Made by a program: the position numbers and the translations under genes
Part shown: positions 33,405-44,746 of the stretch, piece after piece
Position numbering within the stretch: position 1 is the stretch's first letter
Layout of the letters: each line of letters starts with the position of its first letter
Assembly: GCF_000204055.1 (NCBI RefSeq)
Contig: NW_006768825.1
Coordinates: forward strand, 1 to 64,000
Direction: 5' to 3'
Origin: Melampsora larici-populina 98AG31
Taxonomy: Eukaryota > Basidiomycota > Pucciniomycetes > Pucciniales > Melampsoraceae
DNA: 64,000 nt
Notes under the pieces: model-generated
Told to the model about the DNA's origin: nothing
What the model saw: the letters and a program-made list of their open reading frames with translations, nothing else
Databases searched by the model: none

Positions 33405-35619
33405 ATGTTGCTCGTGGACTTTGTCAATCGGCTCAATCAAAATCACCCAAAACTTGCCAATCGTCTTACCCTTCCGATGCTCATGCAATTTGTCACTCTG
33501 GCCGCCGAGGTGTACTCGCGCGCCCACCAAGCCCTAAAACTGTCCTCCAGCGATACCCGAATCCTACCATTCCTTGAGCTGGCCTTGCAGCTACAAATCG
33601 AACCTACGGATTACAAAGCTCTCTGGAACCTCACGTTTGCCTCACTACCCGCCGCCCACCTCGATCCAGTTGCTCTCATTCGTTTGCACGGGCTTCATGG
33701 GCCTCTAACCACAAAGGTTCACGAACAATACTTCATCCCGCCTATCTCTCAGTGCATAAACCGTAACCAACCTTCCGGGCACAGCCTTCATCAATGACCT
33801 CGTGTGGATGGCTACGTCTACGATATTGACGGGATTCACTCGGCGCAGTTTCACAACTGGAAATGTTTTGGTACGCTGCCAAAGCTTGGACAGCAAACTA
33901 TTCACGTTAATTGACCAAACTCTCAATGCATGTCTAGATTGCAAAACATATTATCGGGCATCGTACTACAAATGGAACGGGTCCAGAATATACTATACTG
34001 AGGACCAAGGTGCCGATTCACTATGGTACCAGGTGCATTGCCACTTTGGCTTCACTCATCGGCTCGCAAACTACTTTCGGCAATCGCAGATGCTCGCCCA
34101 GTAAGTGCAATCACTTTAATGTTGCTCTGCAACTATTGCGGGATTATTTGGCTGACCAGAATCTACATACTTGTTCACGAAGTACGTCTCACTTTAATCT
34201 ACTTAATCTATTCAACCTTACACATTTCAATAGTCAGCAAGTACCAACCCACACAGCGGCTCAATCTTTCTCTCCAAAGTTGTCACAAGAAATGGTTCGC
34301 GACGCCGTCGATCTCTTCAGTTTATTACGGCGTTGCAATCGACGCGGTGCCGTTCTATACCTCCCCGACGAGGGAGAGCAAGAGGATCGCTTGATCCCAG
34401 CTATGATTCGCGAGTTGCATTATATAGCAAATAAAGGGTCCAAGTACCGAGACCACGTTTGCTCTTTCTGCGTCAAAGAGGTAGATGTCAAGCATGAAGG
34501 AACTTCAGGTATAAAGGGTAAGTAGGCTTTCACTGCAATTGCGCACTTGAAAGCCAATTGGTTCGCTTGCTGATACCCACACTTCAATCCAGCTATTCGG
34601 GCAGTCGTGACGGACGGGCTAACCATCGGACACTGGCGGTGCACGGCTTCCTCAGCACAACTCGAAGAACTCGCGCACCGAGCTGGAGCTCCACCACCCA
34701 ATGGACCTTGCCTAAACCAGATACCAAAGGTAAACTCACGATTCTGTCTGGAGCATGCTACCAGCTTGCAAGGCTGGTGCGAGGCGCAACCCTGCACCGC
34801 TCTTGCTGTCAAAGGTTCGAAAACGTGCTCAAACCCAGCCCATGTCGACGCCATGGCGGCATTCGAAATTCGGAAGAAGAAGGCCTTCAACCTCAAATCG
34901 ATGCTCAATCGCCCAGACACCTTGGAAATCATTGACTTGGACGGACTCCATCAGGCTGACGAGTCCGATAGGGCCCATGAAGCAGCCCGCAATGGTGGAA
35001 CGGCCAAACCCAAAGGAACACCGTGCTTGAGCCGTAGTCGGACTCATAACGATCAACTGATCGTTGGGACCTGTGGAATCATTTTGGCAAGACAGACGTT
35101 CTACAATTCGGAGGCACCTAGTGCCCTCAGGGTAAGTTTGCATCTCTATACAGCAGGTGACCAGATGCGAACTAATCATCTCGGTCTCGGTTCTCGCAGG
35201 ACTACCTCATCGACACCTTCGGTGACAATATGCCCGAGGTCATATTTTATGACAATGCCTGTAATTTGCTCCGGGTCATCCACAACGGCGACATTGACCC
35301 CTCAGCGTTTGAAGAGACAATCATTCCAGTCGACCCTTTCCACCATCGCGCGCACGCCGAAAGTGATGGATTCTGTCGCATGTACAATGATCCAAAACTG
35401 TTTCCAGACTTACAAGAAAACGGCTCTTGGTGTTTCAACTCTTCTGCCGGTGAGTTAAGTAACATTTGGTATGGTGGCTATGCTTCCATGTGCCGCAACA
35501 CGCAAGCCACCCGTTATGAATTCTTCCTTGAAGAAATGGTGGAGTATCGCAATGATTGGCTAAGTGCGGCACTAGCATGTCGTGAGAATATTAAATTCAT
35601 TGGCTTTGGCAAGGTGTAG
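33405..35619 (+). pseudogene. CxC5/CxC6 cysteine-cluster gene associated with KDZ transposons
   Basis: The start MLLVDFVNRLNQNHPKLANRL and following helices match the front of basidiomycete CxC5/CxC6 proteins, which accompany KDZ transposases and are thought to bind metal through paired cysteines. The middle shows NACLDCKTYYRASYY (CxC5), then VRDAVDLFSLLRR and VCSFCVKEVDVKH. The CxC6 region shows VVTDGLTIGHWRC, NSRFCLEHATSLQGWCE and KTCSNPAH. The end (VIFYDNACNLLRVIHNGDI, PVDPFHHRAHAESDGFC, NSSAGELSNIWYGGY) resembles the distal KDZ-like domain. Later exons 34234-34517, 34593-35131 and 35200-35619 join cleanly. The front is damaged: the first frame meets TGA at 33795-33797 but stays open beyond it (VDGYVYDIDGIHSAQFHNW), and the CxC5 part (to 34100) is in another frame, so one stop and one frame change are likely. 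Confidence 0.75.
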
Positions 35620-36498
35620 TTACATAGCCCTCGTAAGTTTTGGGACCTTACCCTCTGGAGATCATGGTTTCATAACTGATCTATCACTATCTATCAACCA
35701 TCCAGCCGCTCGCCTGCTGAATTGAGGATCGTGCTTTTAGGCTGCATTTCTTGGGGCGAATTCGTGTGGAAAGATTTGTCTTTGTAATACATGTCATATT
35801 TGATGGTGCAATATGTTTGGAAAAGATTATTTTAGAAATACTAGTTACATTTAATGGTTGGTGCGAAATCTTTTGGAAGCATGATTATTCAAATAATCAG
35901 GTGAGCAGTTGAATGAAACAAAGTAACCGTCCCAAAATGAGGTGAGGTGAACCTCCCCAAGCATGTGCATAGTAGTAAATTGTCCTCGGCACTGTTCTTT
36001 CCACGTGCCTATCCGCCCAAGGGTGCCTATCCTCCCTTGGGCGAATAGGCCCCTTTTTGGTTTTCCTCTTTCAAGCGGTCATAGTATATGGGTATACGCT
36101 AGTGACTATAAGGAAAGAAGAAAAAACAATTTTTGAAGCGTTCAATCCTTTTTTCTTCTTTCATGGATGTATCATGGTGAGACCTTTTGGAGGCGCAGTA
36201 GGCGCATCATGGGCCTACGGGGTAACTCACTGTTGCGCACACTGATAGTCTTCATTTTATTTACCAGAGGTGATCTGGTAATTAACAAAATGTGAGGAGG
36301 TAATAGTTCCTCAAACCCTCGTTGTTCAATGTACGAGTCAAGGCGGATCGGGAATTCAATGCAATGACTAAGAATTGGTATGGCCAAGTTGCCATATCAG
36401 TTGATCTGGACACACCAAATGGAAATATACACACTAATTACAATGGGGTGCATATAGAGGGGACTGCATCAAAGGATGATCAAGGAGCACGGTAGGTA
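35620..36498. other. Convergent intergenic region with strong hairpin
   Basis: Between the plus-strand CxC5/CxC6 gene and the minus-strand alpha-kinase gene. At 36007-36050, GCCTATCCGCCCAAGGG and its near-perfect complement CCCTTGGGCGAATAGGC flank a 10-base loop, followed by a short T-run. No gene is seen. Confidence 0.6.
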
Positions 36499-37535
36499 TT
36501 AACCTTGAGGGTTAACAGGAGGTAGGCCCACGGGGTAATAATGAGGTGGCCTGATTAACCCGATGGAATCACACATGGCACCACAGACATGAGTAGAGGA
36601 GAATAGCTGCAATCCTCCCGTGTAAGTGTTTTGTAAGAACCAAAGCTGACTACAACAGTCAAGGAAAAGGAACATTCAGTATATGTGTTCATTCAGTCAA
36701 AAGTAAGCAAACATACGTATTATCCATGATGTTAACATCAGTAATAACGCCATTGACACCCCGGAACCCACAGACTAGTGCTTGTCGGCCGTGATATTCA
36801 TAGGTCCAGTGCGTAAAGCATTCGAAAAGGCAGCCAAGGAAACTGTTGGCTTTGTTGCGGGGGGCGAACTCACAATCAGATGTGATGTATTTAGGTTCGC
36901 CTCCATGCAAGCTCTCACGCAAGTTATACCAACGTATCATTTGCTCGCCCAGGTGGTTGGTCTCGAATTTCTTACGCAAAACTACATTCTGGACAATCTG
37001 AACATTCGAAAACGCCGTCAGATTGTTTCAAAGCTAGTACTTTCAGCTTGTGATGACTCACATGCAGCGCTGCAAGAATCACCGTTTGTCAAGGGGTCAA
37101 TATAGCCGCTCCTCGAACCACTTTCTTGAATTTTTTGAGCAGGCTGGAGGCGTGTCCTAACATCTGAGCAAATCGAAAGTGATCACCCATGGCGTTATCC
37201 TCAGGCTCGAGAGCACAGACTTCCATTGGAATGGAGTCATAAGCACGATGCCACATCGCTGAGAAGAGGGATTGACCGTCCCAAGGATAGCGTGAAACAT
37301 TGTCCACATCGATGTCGACCACTTTACATGTCCACTTATGGCCAAAGACGTCTGAAGGTGTGCTGGGTATATCTTCCCGTTGAACCAGCCCGAATACAAG
37401 ATTGTGTTGACCCTCATAGTTTTCGGTGGTGGCTGGATCGTCGAACGGTAGGGCGTGCCAACCAAGATTCTCGGATTCAATGAAACGCTTTGGAGAAACT
37501 GGGTTGCACGCAACCCAGTTGGGGGTGATCAGCAT
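36499..37535 (-). pseudogene. Alpha-kinase-like gene, one in-frame TGA, 298 aa
   Basis: Exons 37535-37062, 36988-36717 and 36649-36499 join to 299 codons (donors GTGAGT and GTATGT, acceptors TCCAG and TGTAG). The end matches the atypical alpha-kinase family: FECFTHWTYEYHGRQALVC, GFRGVNGVITDVNIMDN, a Gly-rich TYTGGLQLF, then FSSTHVCGAMCDSIGL, the zinc-binding H-C-C cluster unique to that fold. Such kinases phosphorylate Ser/Thr, often within helices. The start of the domain is less clear. Residue 149 is TGA (37091-37089): the frame continues across it (AAILTP.QTVILAALHN) and CGA would restore Arg. It lies 485 bp downstream of the cysteine-cluster gene on the same strand; the two could once have been one gene, but the gap contains a pyrimidine-rich promoter-like stretch. 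Confidence 0.6.
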
Positions 37536-38019
37536 ACGAAGCTTCGAAAATAAGTAGGAAAACCAAACTGACCAAATCCCAAGGTTTTGACCAAACTCAT
37601 TGTGAACTAATGGTCAAGTGCTCGTTTCGTTTTTTAAGTATAAGAGTGGAACAAATGGAATGAGTCGGAGGGGAGGGAGACGAGATGCTCGAGGGAAGGT
37701 GTAACAAGTTGGACCGAAAGAGGCAAAGGGCAAGAAAAACAGAGAAAATGGAGAGGGAAAGGGGAATCTAGGACCTACCTCGCTCGGTGGTTATAAGGTT
37801 ACCCACGCGCTTCAGAAGAAATAACGCCTTGGCGACGGTCAGGGGTTGGGCCAAAAGCACTATGGTTCATTTTCATGAGGATATCAACCGGGCTGACAGT
37901 CCTAATAGTCTATGACATGGCACAAACAGGGGTACTGAATGATCACAAATGAACAAACTAGGAACATTGACTTATGTCAACTTCATTGCAGTATGACACG
38001 CACTCATGGTCGTTAATCA

Positions 38020-40407
38020 TCAGTCGCTCTCGTCTGAGGAGGTGTCCAAGGCGCGTTCTTCGGCGGTCAGTGTGTCCTTGGCCTTGGTGGACCTTTTGCG
38101 TTTAGAAGACTGGCCAGCTGGTCCAGCTGCTGTAGGAGTAGTTTGAGTGGCATCGTCTTTGATGCCAAGTTGGGTTTTTTCTTTTGGCGGACCGGACAAA
38201 GAGCAGACTGCGTTGTACTCTGACTGGAAATGTGGTCGGGTCTGAGCGACAGTGAGGTTGTGCATCGTGTGTTCGCCTCGCTCTGTGAAATCTTTTGCCC
38301 ATTGGACCATTCTTTCATATCCGACTAGTTTGACCCAACCCGCATAATGGTAGACGGTTTTTTTTGAAAATCGATATTTGCTACCGAAACGCACATGCCA
38401 CAGTTGGATACGAGCCTTACGACGAGGAGGAATGCCGGCTGAAATGAACCAATCGAGTAATGAAGAGACCAATAATTCTTTGCCTGGCCACTCTTTTAAA
38501 CTCCCATAATGTTCCGGTTCTTGCGGATGTAAGTCAGAGTGAGAGGGCTTCACGTCGAGCTGCGAAAAGCATGGACTGAAGTCAGTTGAAAGTCAAACGT
38601 GAGTGGATGCAGATGGGATATTTGGATTGCACAGACCTCGTCGACCTGCGAAATGCATTGATTGAAGTCAGTAAAAAGTGAAACGTGAGTATATGCAGAG
38701 CACAGACCTCTTCAGCTGGGTTACCTAGAAGACTAGATGCCGGGGTAGATGGACATGCCGGGGTAGATGGCATTTCACTCCAAGGCTGTAACGATTGTTG
38801 ATGAGTCTCTTCATCGGAGTCCGAGTCGAACAACAAACAGATGGGTTCAGCCCTGGTACCTTTAGTTGCATTTGGGGGGACGCGATTCGGAAATCGAGCG
38901 TTTTGAATAGAGCCAGTTTGGACGTTGGCATTGGCGACTGAACCGGTGGAAATTTGTGTTTGTGGGACGTTTGAGTCGGTCGACTCAATTTTGATTTGAG
39001 GTACCAGGGGTTTACCCAATTGAAATCCCTCAAGTTTTTCTTGAAGCTCGAGGCTGAGGGACGACCGCTCGTGGGGTAAGCATATCACGAGATTTTTGAC
39101 CGTCTCGATGTAGGTATGAGGAATGTCCAAGCCAAGTTCACGCTTTCGGGGTGAGAGAAATCAAAATCGACCAAGAAACACCGTTTTAAGTCAATGTTCC
39201 ATGGACTTACCCAGTTTCTGATTTCTTCGTCCCATACAACAAGGTGACCATTCCATGCCTGCCCGGCTGCGGCTTGGGTGTCACGCATTAGGCTTGGGGA
39301 ATTGCTGAAGACGGCGACGGGCCAGTCGTTGAATAGTTGGGATATTACGGGGTTTGAAGAGCCCTGCAAACATCTTTGTGAGCTGTGGAACCGCGTAATG
39401 CCAAATGAGACAGTATGAGATTCACTTACGCGGGTGACAAAGTGGAGGCTCACTACCTTTGATCGATCAATACCCTGATTGCGAACAGCGTCATTGGAAA
39501 AGGCCGGATTGGGCACTCTGGGCGTGGCTGGAGTAACGTTGAGACGAGCGCGAGCTAGGACTAGAAGTCCTTTGTCATTGACCATGTGCCCAACTCGTCG
39601 AACACTCTGGGCGCACTGAGCTGGTAAGAGTTTGGGTCGTTTGGCAACCGGTGGATTGGGAGGTGGCGCAAGTCGTGCAGGGGTAGCTGTGGCAGACGGA
39701 TTGGTCGCTGGTTGAGGCGGAGGTGCCTTGACCCTGTGGACATAGCAGCCGCCGGCGGGAGTGAAGGCCACACAACACTATGTAAGTCATGGTGGTTAGT
39801 GTGCAGATCAAATCCATATGTGAGAACCTAATTACTAACCGATTTGCAAAATCGGTGAGTACAGCCAGTATGACCTGTCTTCTTGTGCCCCTTCGCTGTT
39901 GGGCCGATGTGGGGGCGCGCACAGTCAATGGCTGGGGCAATTCGATTAAGTCGATTGTTGGAGCCAGACGGCTCGCTCGTCTGTGCTACACCGGTTCGAG
40001 GGGCAAGGGGCATCCCGTGGACGTTGACTTGGGGTCCGTGGGCAGAAGCATCGAACGGAATAGGGTAGGTGGCACCGGCGTTGATCAACGCGATCTCGTG
40101 ACGAAGTTGGTTGAGCTTAAAAGTGCGGACGTAATGCTTGATTGTTGGGCACTGTGGTGGGGAACGACATTAGCGGCTGGTCGTCGACGCGGAGGTCCAA
40201 AGCTGAAAGGATTATATTGAGGCCCACGATCACATTGATGGTGTCCTTAGTTTCGTCTTTGCTTGAAGGGTAGATCAGCGAAGTGGTGTTGGATGGTGGA
40301 CACTCTGGACAAGCAAGTCCAACGGGTGTGCCATGGGCCGGGATCGGTATCGTGGGGAACGAGGGCAGTCGACGGTATTTGGCACCAATGTAAGGGTTTA
40401 ACACCAT
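38020..40407 (-). CDS. Seven-exon cysteine-cluster gene, unknown function, 656 aa
   Basis: Exons 40407-40234, 40151-39840, 39777-39430, 39363-39211, 39142-38708, 38645-38637 and 38559-38020 join to 657 codons. Every intron is phase 0 and 62-82 nt long, so the model is intact. The protein has one CPEC motif near residue 35 and a compact Cys/His cluster at about 150-175 spanning two exons (GHTGCTHRFCKS, then CCVAFTPAGGCYVHR), probably zinc-binding. A Pro-rich linker, a globular part (NDWPVAVFSNSPSLMRDT, HLVVWDEEIRNW), and a helical C-terminal domain (LLDWFISAGIPPRRKARIQL, YHYAGWVKLVGYERMVQW) follow, ending in a basic NLS-like run (SSKRKRSTKAKD). The sixth exon is only 9 nt and lies between two near-identical introns. 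It is divergent from the HMG-like gene at 40848, 440 bp apart. No family is recognised. Confidence 0.65.
38560..38707 (-). repeat. Tandemly duplicated intron with 9-nt micro-exon
   Basis: Two introns (38707-38646 and 38636-38560) both begin GTCTGTGC and end with ACTGACTTCA..CATGC(A/T)TTTCGCAG. Between them stands exon GTCGACGAG (Val-Asp-Glu). GA(A/C)GAG|GT precedes both donors, so a tandem duplication of about 70-80 bp spanning the exon edge explains the pattern. Confidence 0.85.
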
Positions 40408-40847
40408 CTCTTCTAACGGTGTGGATGTGGATGAGACGCTTCAAAGGAAATAAAAATTGCGCTGATGGAGACATCGTGGAGGTTGACGAGGTTGTGTAAG
40501 GGTCGCGTTTCAAGTGAAAAATTTTTACTGATGAAAAAAAAGGGAAGTAAAGGGGGTTTTGTATGGATACGCGTGGACCTATGGGTTGATGGAGGTGCGA
40601 CCATCAGGGCTAGGAGGCCGGCGCGCAGCAATTCAGGACCGGGTTCGTTATGCTACAAGCATCCGGAAAATTACAGTATGTTTGTGCTGGGTTCTGTATT
40701 TTGACCTGAGAATTCTCAGAAATTATCCAGAACCCGGATGCTCCCACATCATCTCATCACCACCATCACTGCTACATTCTTCAAGTTCCATATCTTCCTC
40801 CATCTATCTGTTCATTGACCCAACCAAATCGCAAATCACCAAACATC

Positions 40848-42959
40848 ATGTCAACACGCTCGGGTAAACGTCTCCGCTCCCCTGCGGCTCCTGCGACTGA
40901 AGCACGTAATAATTGGAAAACGAGTGCTCAAAAACATACCAATTCAAGCAATCAAGTTTCAAAGCGAGCTAGAGGAGGTCAACAAAACAACACACTCAAT
41001 CAGCCAGATGATGAAATCAATCACGATGCACTAGACTCACGCAATCCTGCCTTGAATGATGCTGACAATCAGCCACAATTCACTTCTAAATTCTCTGCCT
41101 TGAATTTTGATAATGTTGAGGAACAACTTGACAACTGGACAATTGTAGAGCTCAGGAATGCCCTTACCGATCAGAAAAAACAAAACCCTTGACACAAAAA
41201 CCAAACTCCGCAAGAAATCAAGACGTTTGTGGAGTTAATCCGGCGAGACCACGAGAAACGTATGTTGATGGCCGCGCTTATTGGTGGAATCAGCAAGACT
41301 ATGGTATGGTCCCTTGTGTAAGTCCATCATATTTCTTCTTTATTTTGTTCTATTATTTTAAATTGTTACACTGAATAATTGCATGAGGCTCACAGTAATG
41401 CAGGTCCAACGAAAAAAGGCAAACTGAACTGTTATGCTAGATTTTTGTCCTTTGGCAAGGAGGCTCTCGAAATCGAACGTAAGTAATGGATGGAGTTATC
41501 AATTCTTATCCTGTGGCAAACTAATATCCTATAATACATTGCACATGTTTTAGTACCACCTCGATCCGATCAAGCGGGATGGGGCCATCGCAACAAGAAA
41601 TTGAGAGACTTGTGGAAATCAAAGAGTCTGGATGAACAGATGGTTTTTCGCGACCCATTCTTCTTTGCTTTAGCCAAGCTTCCAAATCTATCCTTATCAA
41701 ATGAAGAACATGTAACTGAACTGGAAAATGATGACGAGTTTAATGAAAACAAAAATCCAGTAGCTCAACTGGTGTCAGCCCCAAAGATTCACCAGTTATC
41801 AGAAGCCGATGAGTTAAAATATCGACCAATCTTTGACAAACTGGTAGATGTTGATAAAGTCCATGCCAATCACGGAAAGCCAGAATCAACCGACTCTATG
41901 GCGACCATGCAGCTCAAGTCTTTAGCGGCATTTCAAGCCGCTCATCATGGTGTAAGTAGTTCCCTCCCTTTGGATCTAGGCCAAATATTATAACTTATAA
42001 TCATGATTGATACAGTTTGCAACAGTTTGCCAACGATTCCACATTCACTATCACCTGACTGCGCTCAGCTGTGATGTTGAAGATGGCTGGAATCGAGTTT
42101 TATCAACCGACAAGACGTTCTCAACGTGGGCTGATGACAATTTGAAATTGACAACAAAGTTTAAGTATTATGTCCATGGCAAGGCGGTGGCTCAGGAAAT
42201 CGAGAAGAAGCAACCTCAACCTGTTGATGCGCGTAGGGGGGAATTGACTAGAGAGCTCAATAAACTGCTAAGTAAGTTTTTTCATTCGACTTCGTCTTAT
42301 TATGACCACATTTCATGCAGATGCAACCTATTCATTATGATGTTTCATTTATGACACAAGACGTACACATGCCTGGCAAAATATTCCCCAAATCAGGTAA
42401 CCCTTATGAAATTATTGAAGCCAAAGGTTGGCCAATCCGACTCAATCTGAAACCAGAATGTTCACTTTTACCGGAAGAGTTGGCCATGGGTTTCCGCGAT
42501 TGCAACGATGCACTAAAGAAGAAGTGGCTCACCGACATTCAAACTGGACACTTCACGATTGAAAAGATTCCCGCTTCCGAAATGATTCCAACAAAAAGAC
42601 AACAAAAACACAAATCAAGTAAAAAACAGAAATCAAAATCAACTCAACCACACGCTGCATCACCTATAAACACTCAAGAACAAACTCAAGATCAAGGCAC
42701 TTCGGCTCAAGGGTTGTCTCAACCCTCTCAAACACAAACCCTCTCTGATCGAACTCAATTACAAAAAGGTGATTTGTCAAAGACAAAAAAGACAAAGAAA
42801 TCAAAGAAATCTGCTAAGAAGGTTCGCCAGGATGATGATGAATCCTCTGAAACTGAGCCAGATGAATCGGAGCCAGATGAATCAGAGCCAGACGAATCAG
42901 AGCCAGACGAATCAGAGCCAGACGAATCAGAGCCAGACGAATCAGAGCCAGAATTGTAG
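40848..42959 (+). pseudogene. Rust-type HMG-like gene with acidic PDESE tail, damaged
   Basis: Exons 40848-41317, 41396-41478, 41554-41951, 42016-42271 and 42321-42959 follow good splice sites. The Ser/Arg-rich start (MSTRSGKRLRSP) looks nuclear. A region spanning exons 2 and 3 (LNCYARFLSFGKEALEIE, GWGHRNKKLRDLWKSKSLDEQ, MVFRDPFFFALAKL) resembles an HMG-box-like DNA-binding fold. HQLSEADELKYRPIFDKLVD and VCQRFHIHYHLTALSC follow. The tail is Lys/Gln-rich and ends in about seven PDESE repeats. Two lesions: TGA at 41190-41192, with the frame open on both sides (CGA would fit), and one extra T just after the start of exon 5 (near 42330), shifting the frame. It seems to belong to a rust multi-copy family; the function is not known, and DNA binding is inference. 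Confidence 0.6.
42855..42953 (+). repeat. 15-bp tandem repeat encoding PDESE
   Basis: About seven in-frame units of GAGCCAGA(T/C)GAATC(G/A) encode EPDES. Unit differences are confined to third positions, so the acidic peptide has been conserved while the DNA drifted. Confidence 0.9.
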
Positions 42960-44746
42960 TGAAATCTTAAAAACTTATCACTTGATCACAAACGACCGAT
43001 TATGATAACTTTTTCGCATTGAATTTTGAACACGCCTGGCCATTTTTGTACTTGTAGTTGATCTAGTCAATCAACTTTTTAGTGTACTCTTCTGACCTCC
43101 ATAAATGTCTTTGATACTTACAATTTACAACTTTTACAACTTGTTTGCTTCTTTCCTGTCAAATTATCACATTTCTTTCATCAAAAATTTCTTTCATTAG
43201 TTTGATCTAGTTTGATGTGCGTTGTAATGGATCCAATGTGATCGCTTGAACAATGAATTCAATCATTTCGGTCATTACTCAGACTAATGACTCTGATGAC
43301 TCGAGTCATTCAATGATGATTCTGGTTCTTTAATTCATAATAGTTCATACTTCACAATTGAACAATTGGTTCGACGAATCAAACTGTTCAATTGATTGGT
43401 GTGTAATCAATTGAATCAATTCATTTGTTCAAAACAAATCCTACATGATTTCATGAATCGATTCCGATCTAGTCCTATATGTCAATTCGTTATTAAACAA
43501 CAGATCTATCCTTGGGATTGGTCGTTTCAGAATACAAGTTTTATAGAAGAGGCCAAGTGATCTTTTGTCCCTTTGTGTTGTTTTCAGTCTGCACTACCTG
43601 CACAGCCTCTAGCTTCTGGGTTATGCGTCGAGATGAGCTCAAGGTTCGAAGCAGGGAGTCTGAGCAGGGTGCAAACAAAGACAACAACAAACGAACAAAT
43701 GAATGCACAAAGCTACTTGAGTGTGGCGAGGAGTTGAATCGATAAAATAGGGATGTGGGAGGTAAGCACAAGGGGAATCAGTCAATCTTATATGTGGCAG
43801 GTGCAGAACGCGCGGCTCGTTTCAAAACAACTACCAGAGCGTTTTGAAACGTTTCGGAGGCTTCAATTAGTAGCTGGCTCAGTTGGACCTGGCCATCACA
43901 ATCGATCGACCTGTTGATCTGGACTTTACCTTGAAACAATCAACCAAAAGCTGTTGAATCAATTGTGCCTCAGGGCTTCAGTGTTTCAACCCTGATATCC
44001 CTTGACTTTGAGGAAGGGGAAAAGAGACGAAGGGTCTTCCAATCAACTCTCAATCTCAATTCCTCAAACTTCTCAAAATTTTCGCTATGTTTCGTTTCAT
44101 TCACATATTCATCTGACCTTATCGATCTTGTCATTCCTGCACAATCCAAATGTAGCCTTACAGTGTATCAGGATCATCATGTCCATTTGTATGTATGTAG
44201 CTGGTGGTTCATTAAAACTTTTGATTCATTCAAACCCAATCATTTCATCACATGTACATATGTTCACTTTGTGTTTTGTATTGGATTAATCTGTCGATAC
44301 CTTTTTTCAAAATGACATCAATTTCATTGTGTTAACAACAGACAACAACTCAAAAGAGTGGAAAATTGATGTAACTCAGGTGCAGGTGAAGGTCCCTGTG
44401 ACGCCATCCCAAAAGAGAGTTTAGTTTGAAGTATACCAAGCTTGATCTGTGTACGTTCTTGAGTGGTACAGTCAAGCTCAGCTCGAGATTGATACATAGC
44501 GTCGAGATTGATAGTGAGAATGAGATAGATAGTTCTGGACATATACAACCGGATGGTTGGAAGCAAGCACCCTGGGTTGAAGGAAGTCTTTGTTAGGCCT
44601 TACATGGGCAAGTACAGTTCAAGAATGGCGTATGTTGAAGAGAGATGAATGTTGGAGATGGGTCGAGTGAAGGAATTGCATACAATGGTAAAGTCATGGG
44701 TCTGGGTATTGTACCCCACATGGGTTGAGTAGGGTTGAGTTCCTTG
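42960..44746. other. Gene-free stretch inside the giant element
   Basis: AT-rich, with many TTGA/TCAA inverted words (for example ATTGAACAATTGGTTCGACG near 43355). ORFs at 43512, 43965 and 44002 are short and domain-free. Nothing else is recognised. Confidence 0.4.

Noticed and set aside
37535..38020. Alpha-kinase and cysteine-cluster genes as one intact transcript
   Set aside because: The upstream gene ends in a clean stop after an NLS-like tail and no donor before the stop joins in frame to the kinase exon; a split former gene remains possible.
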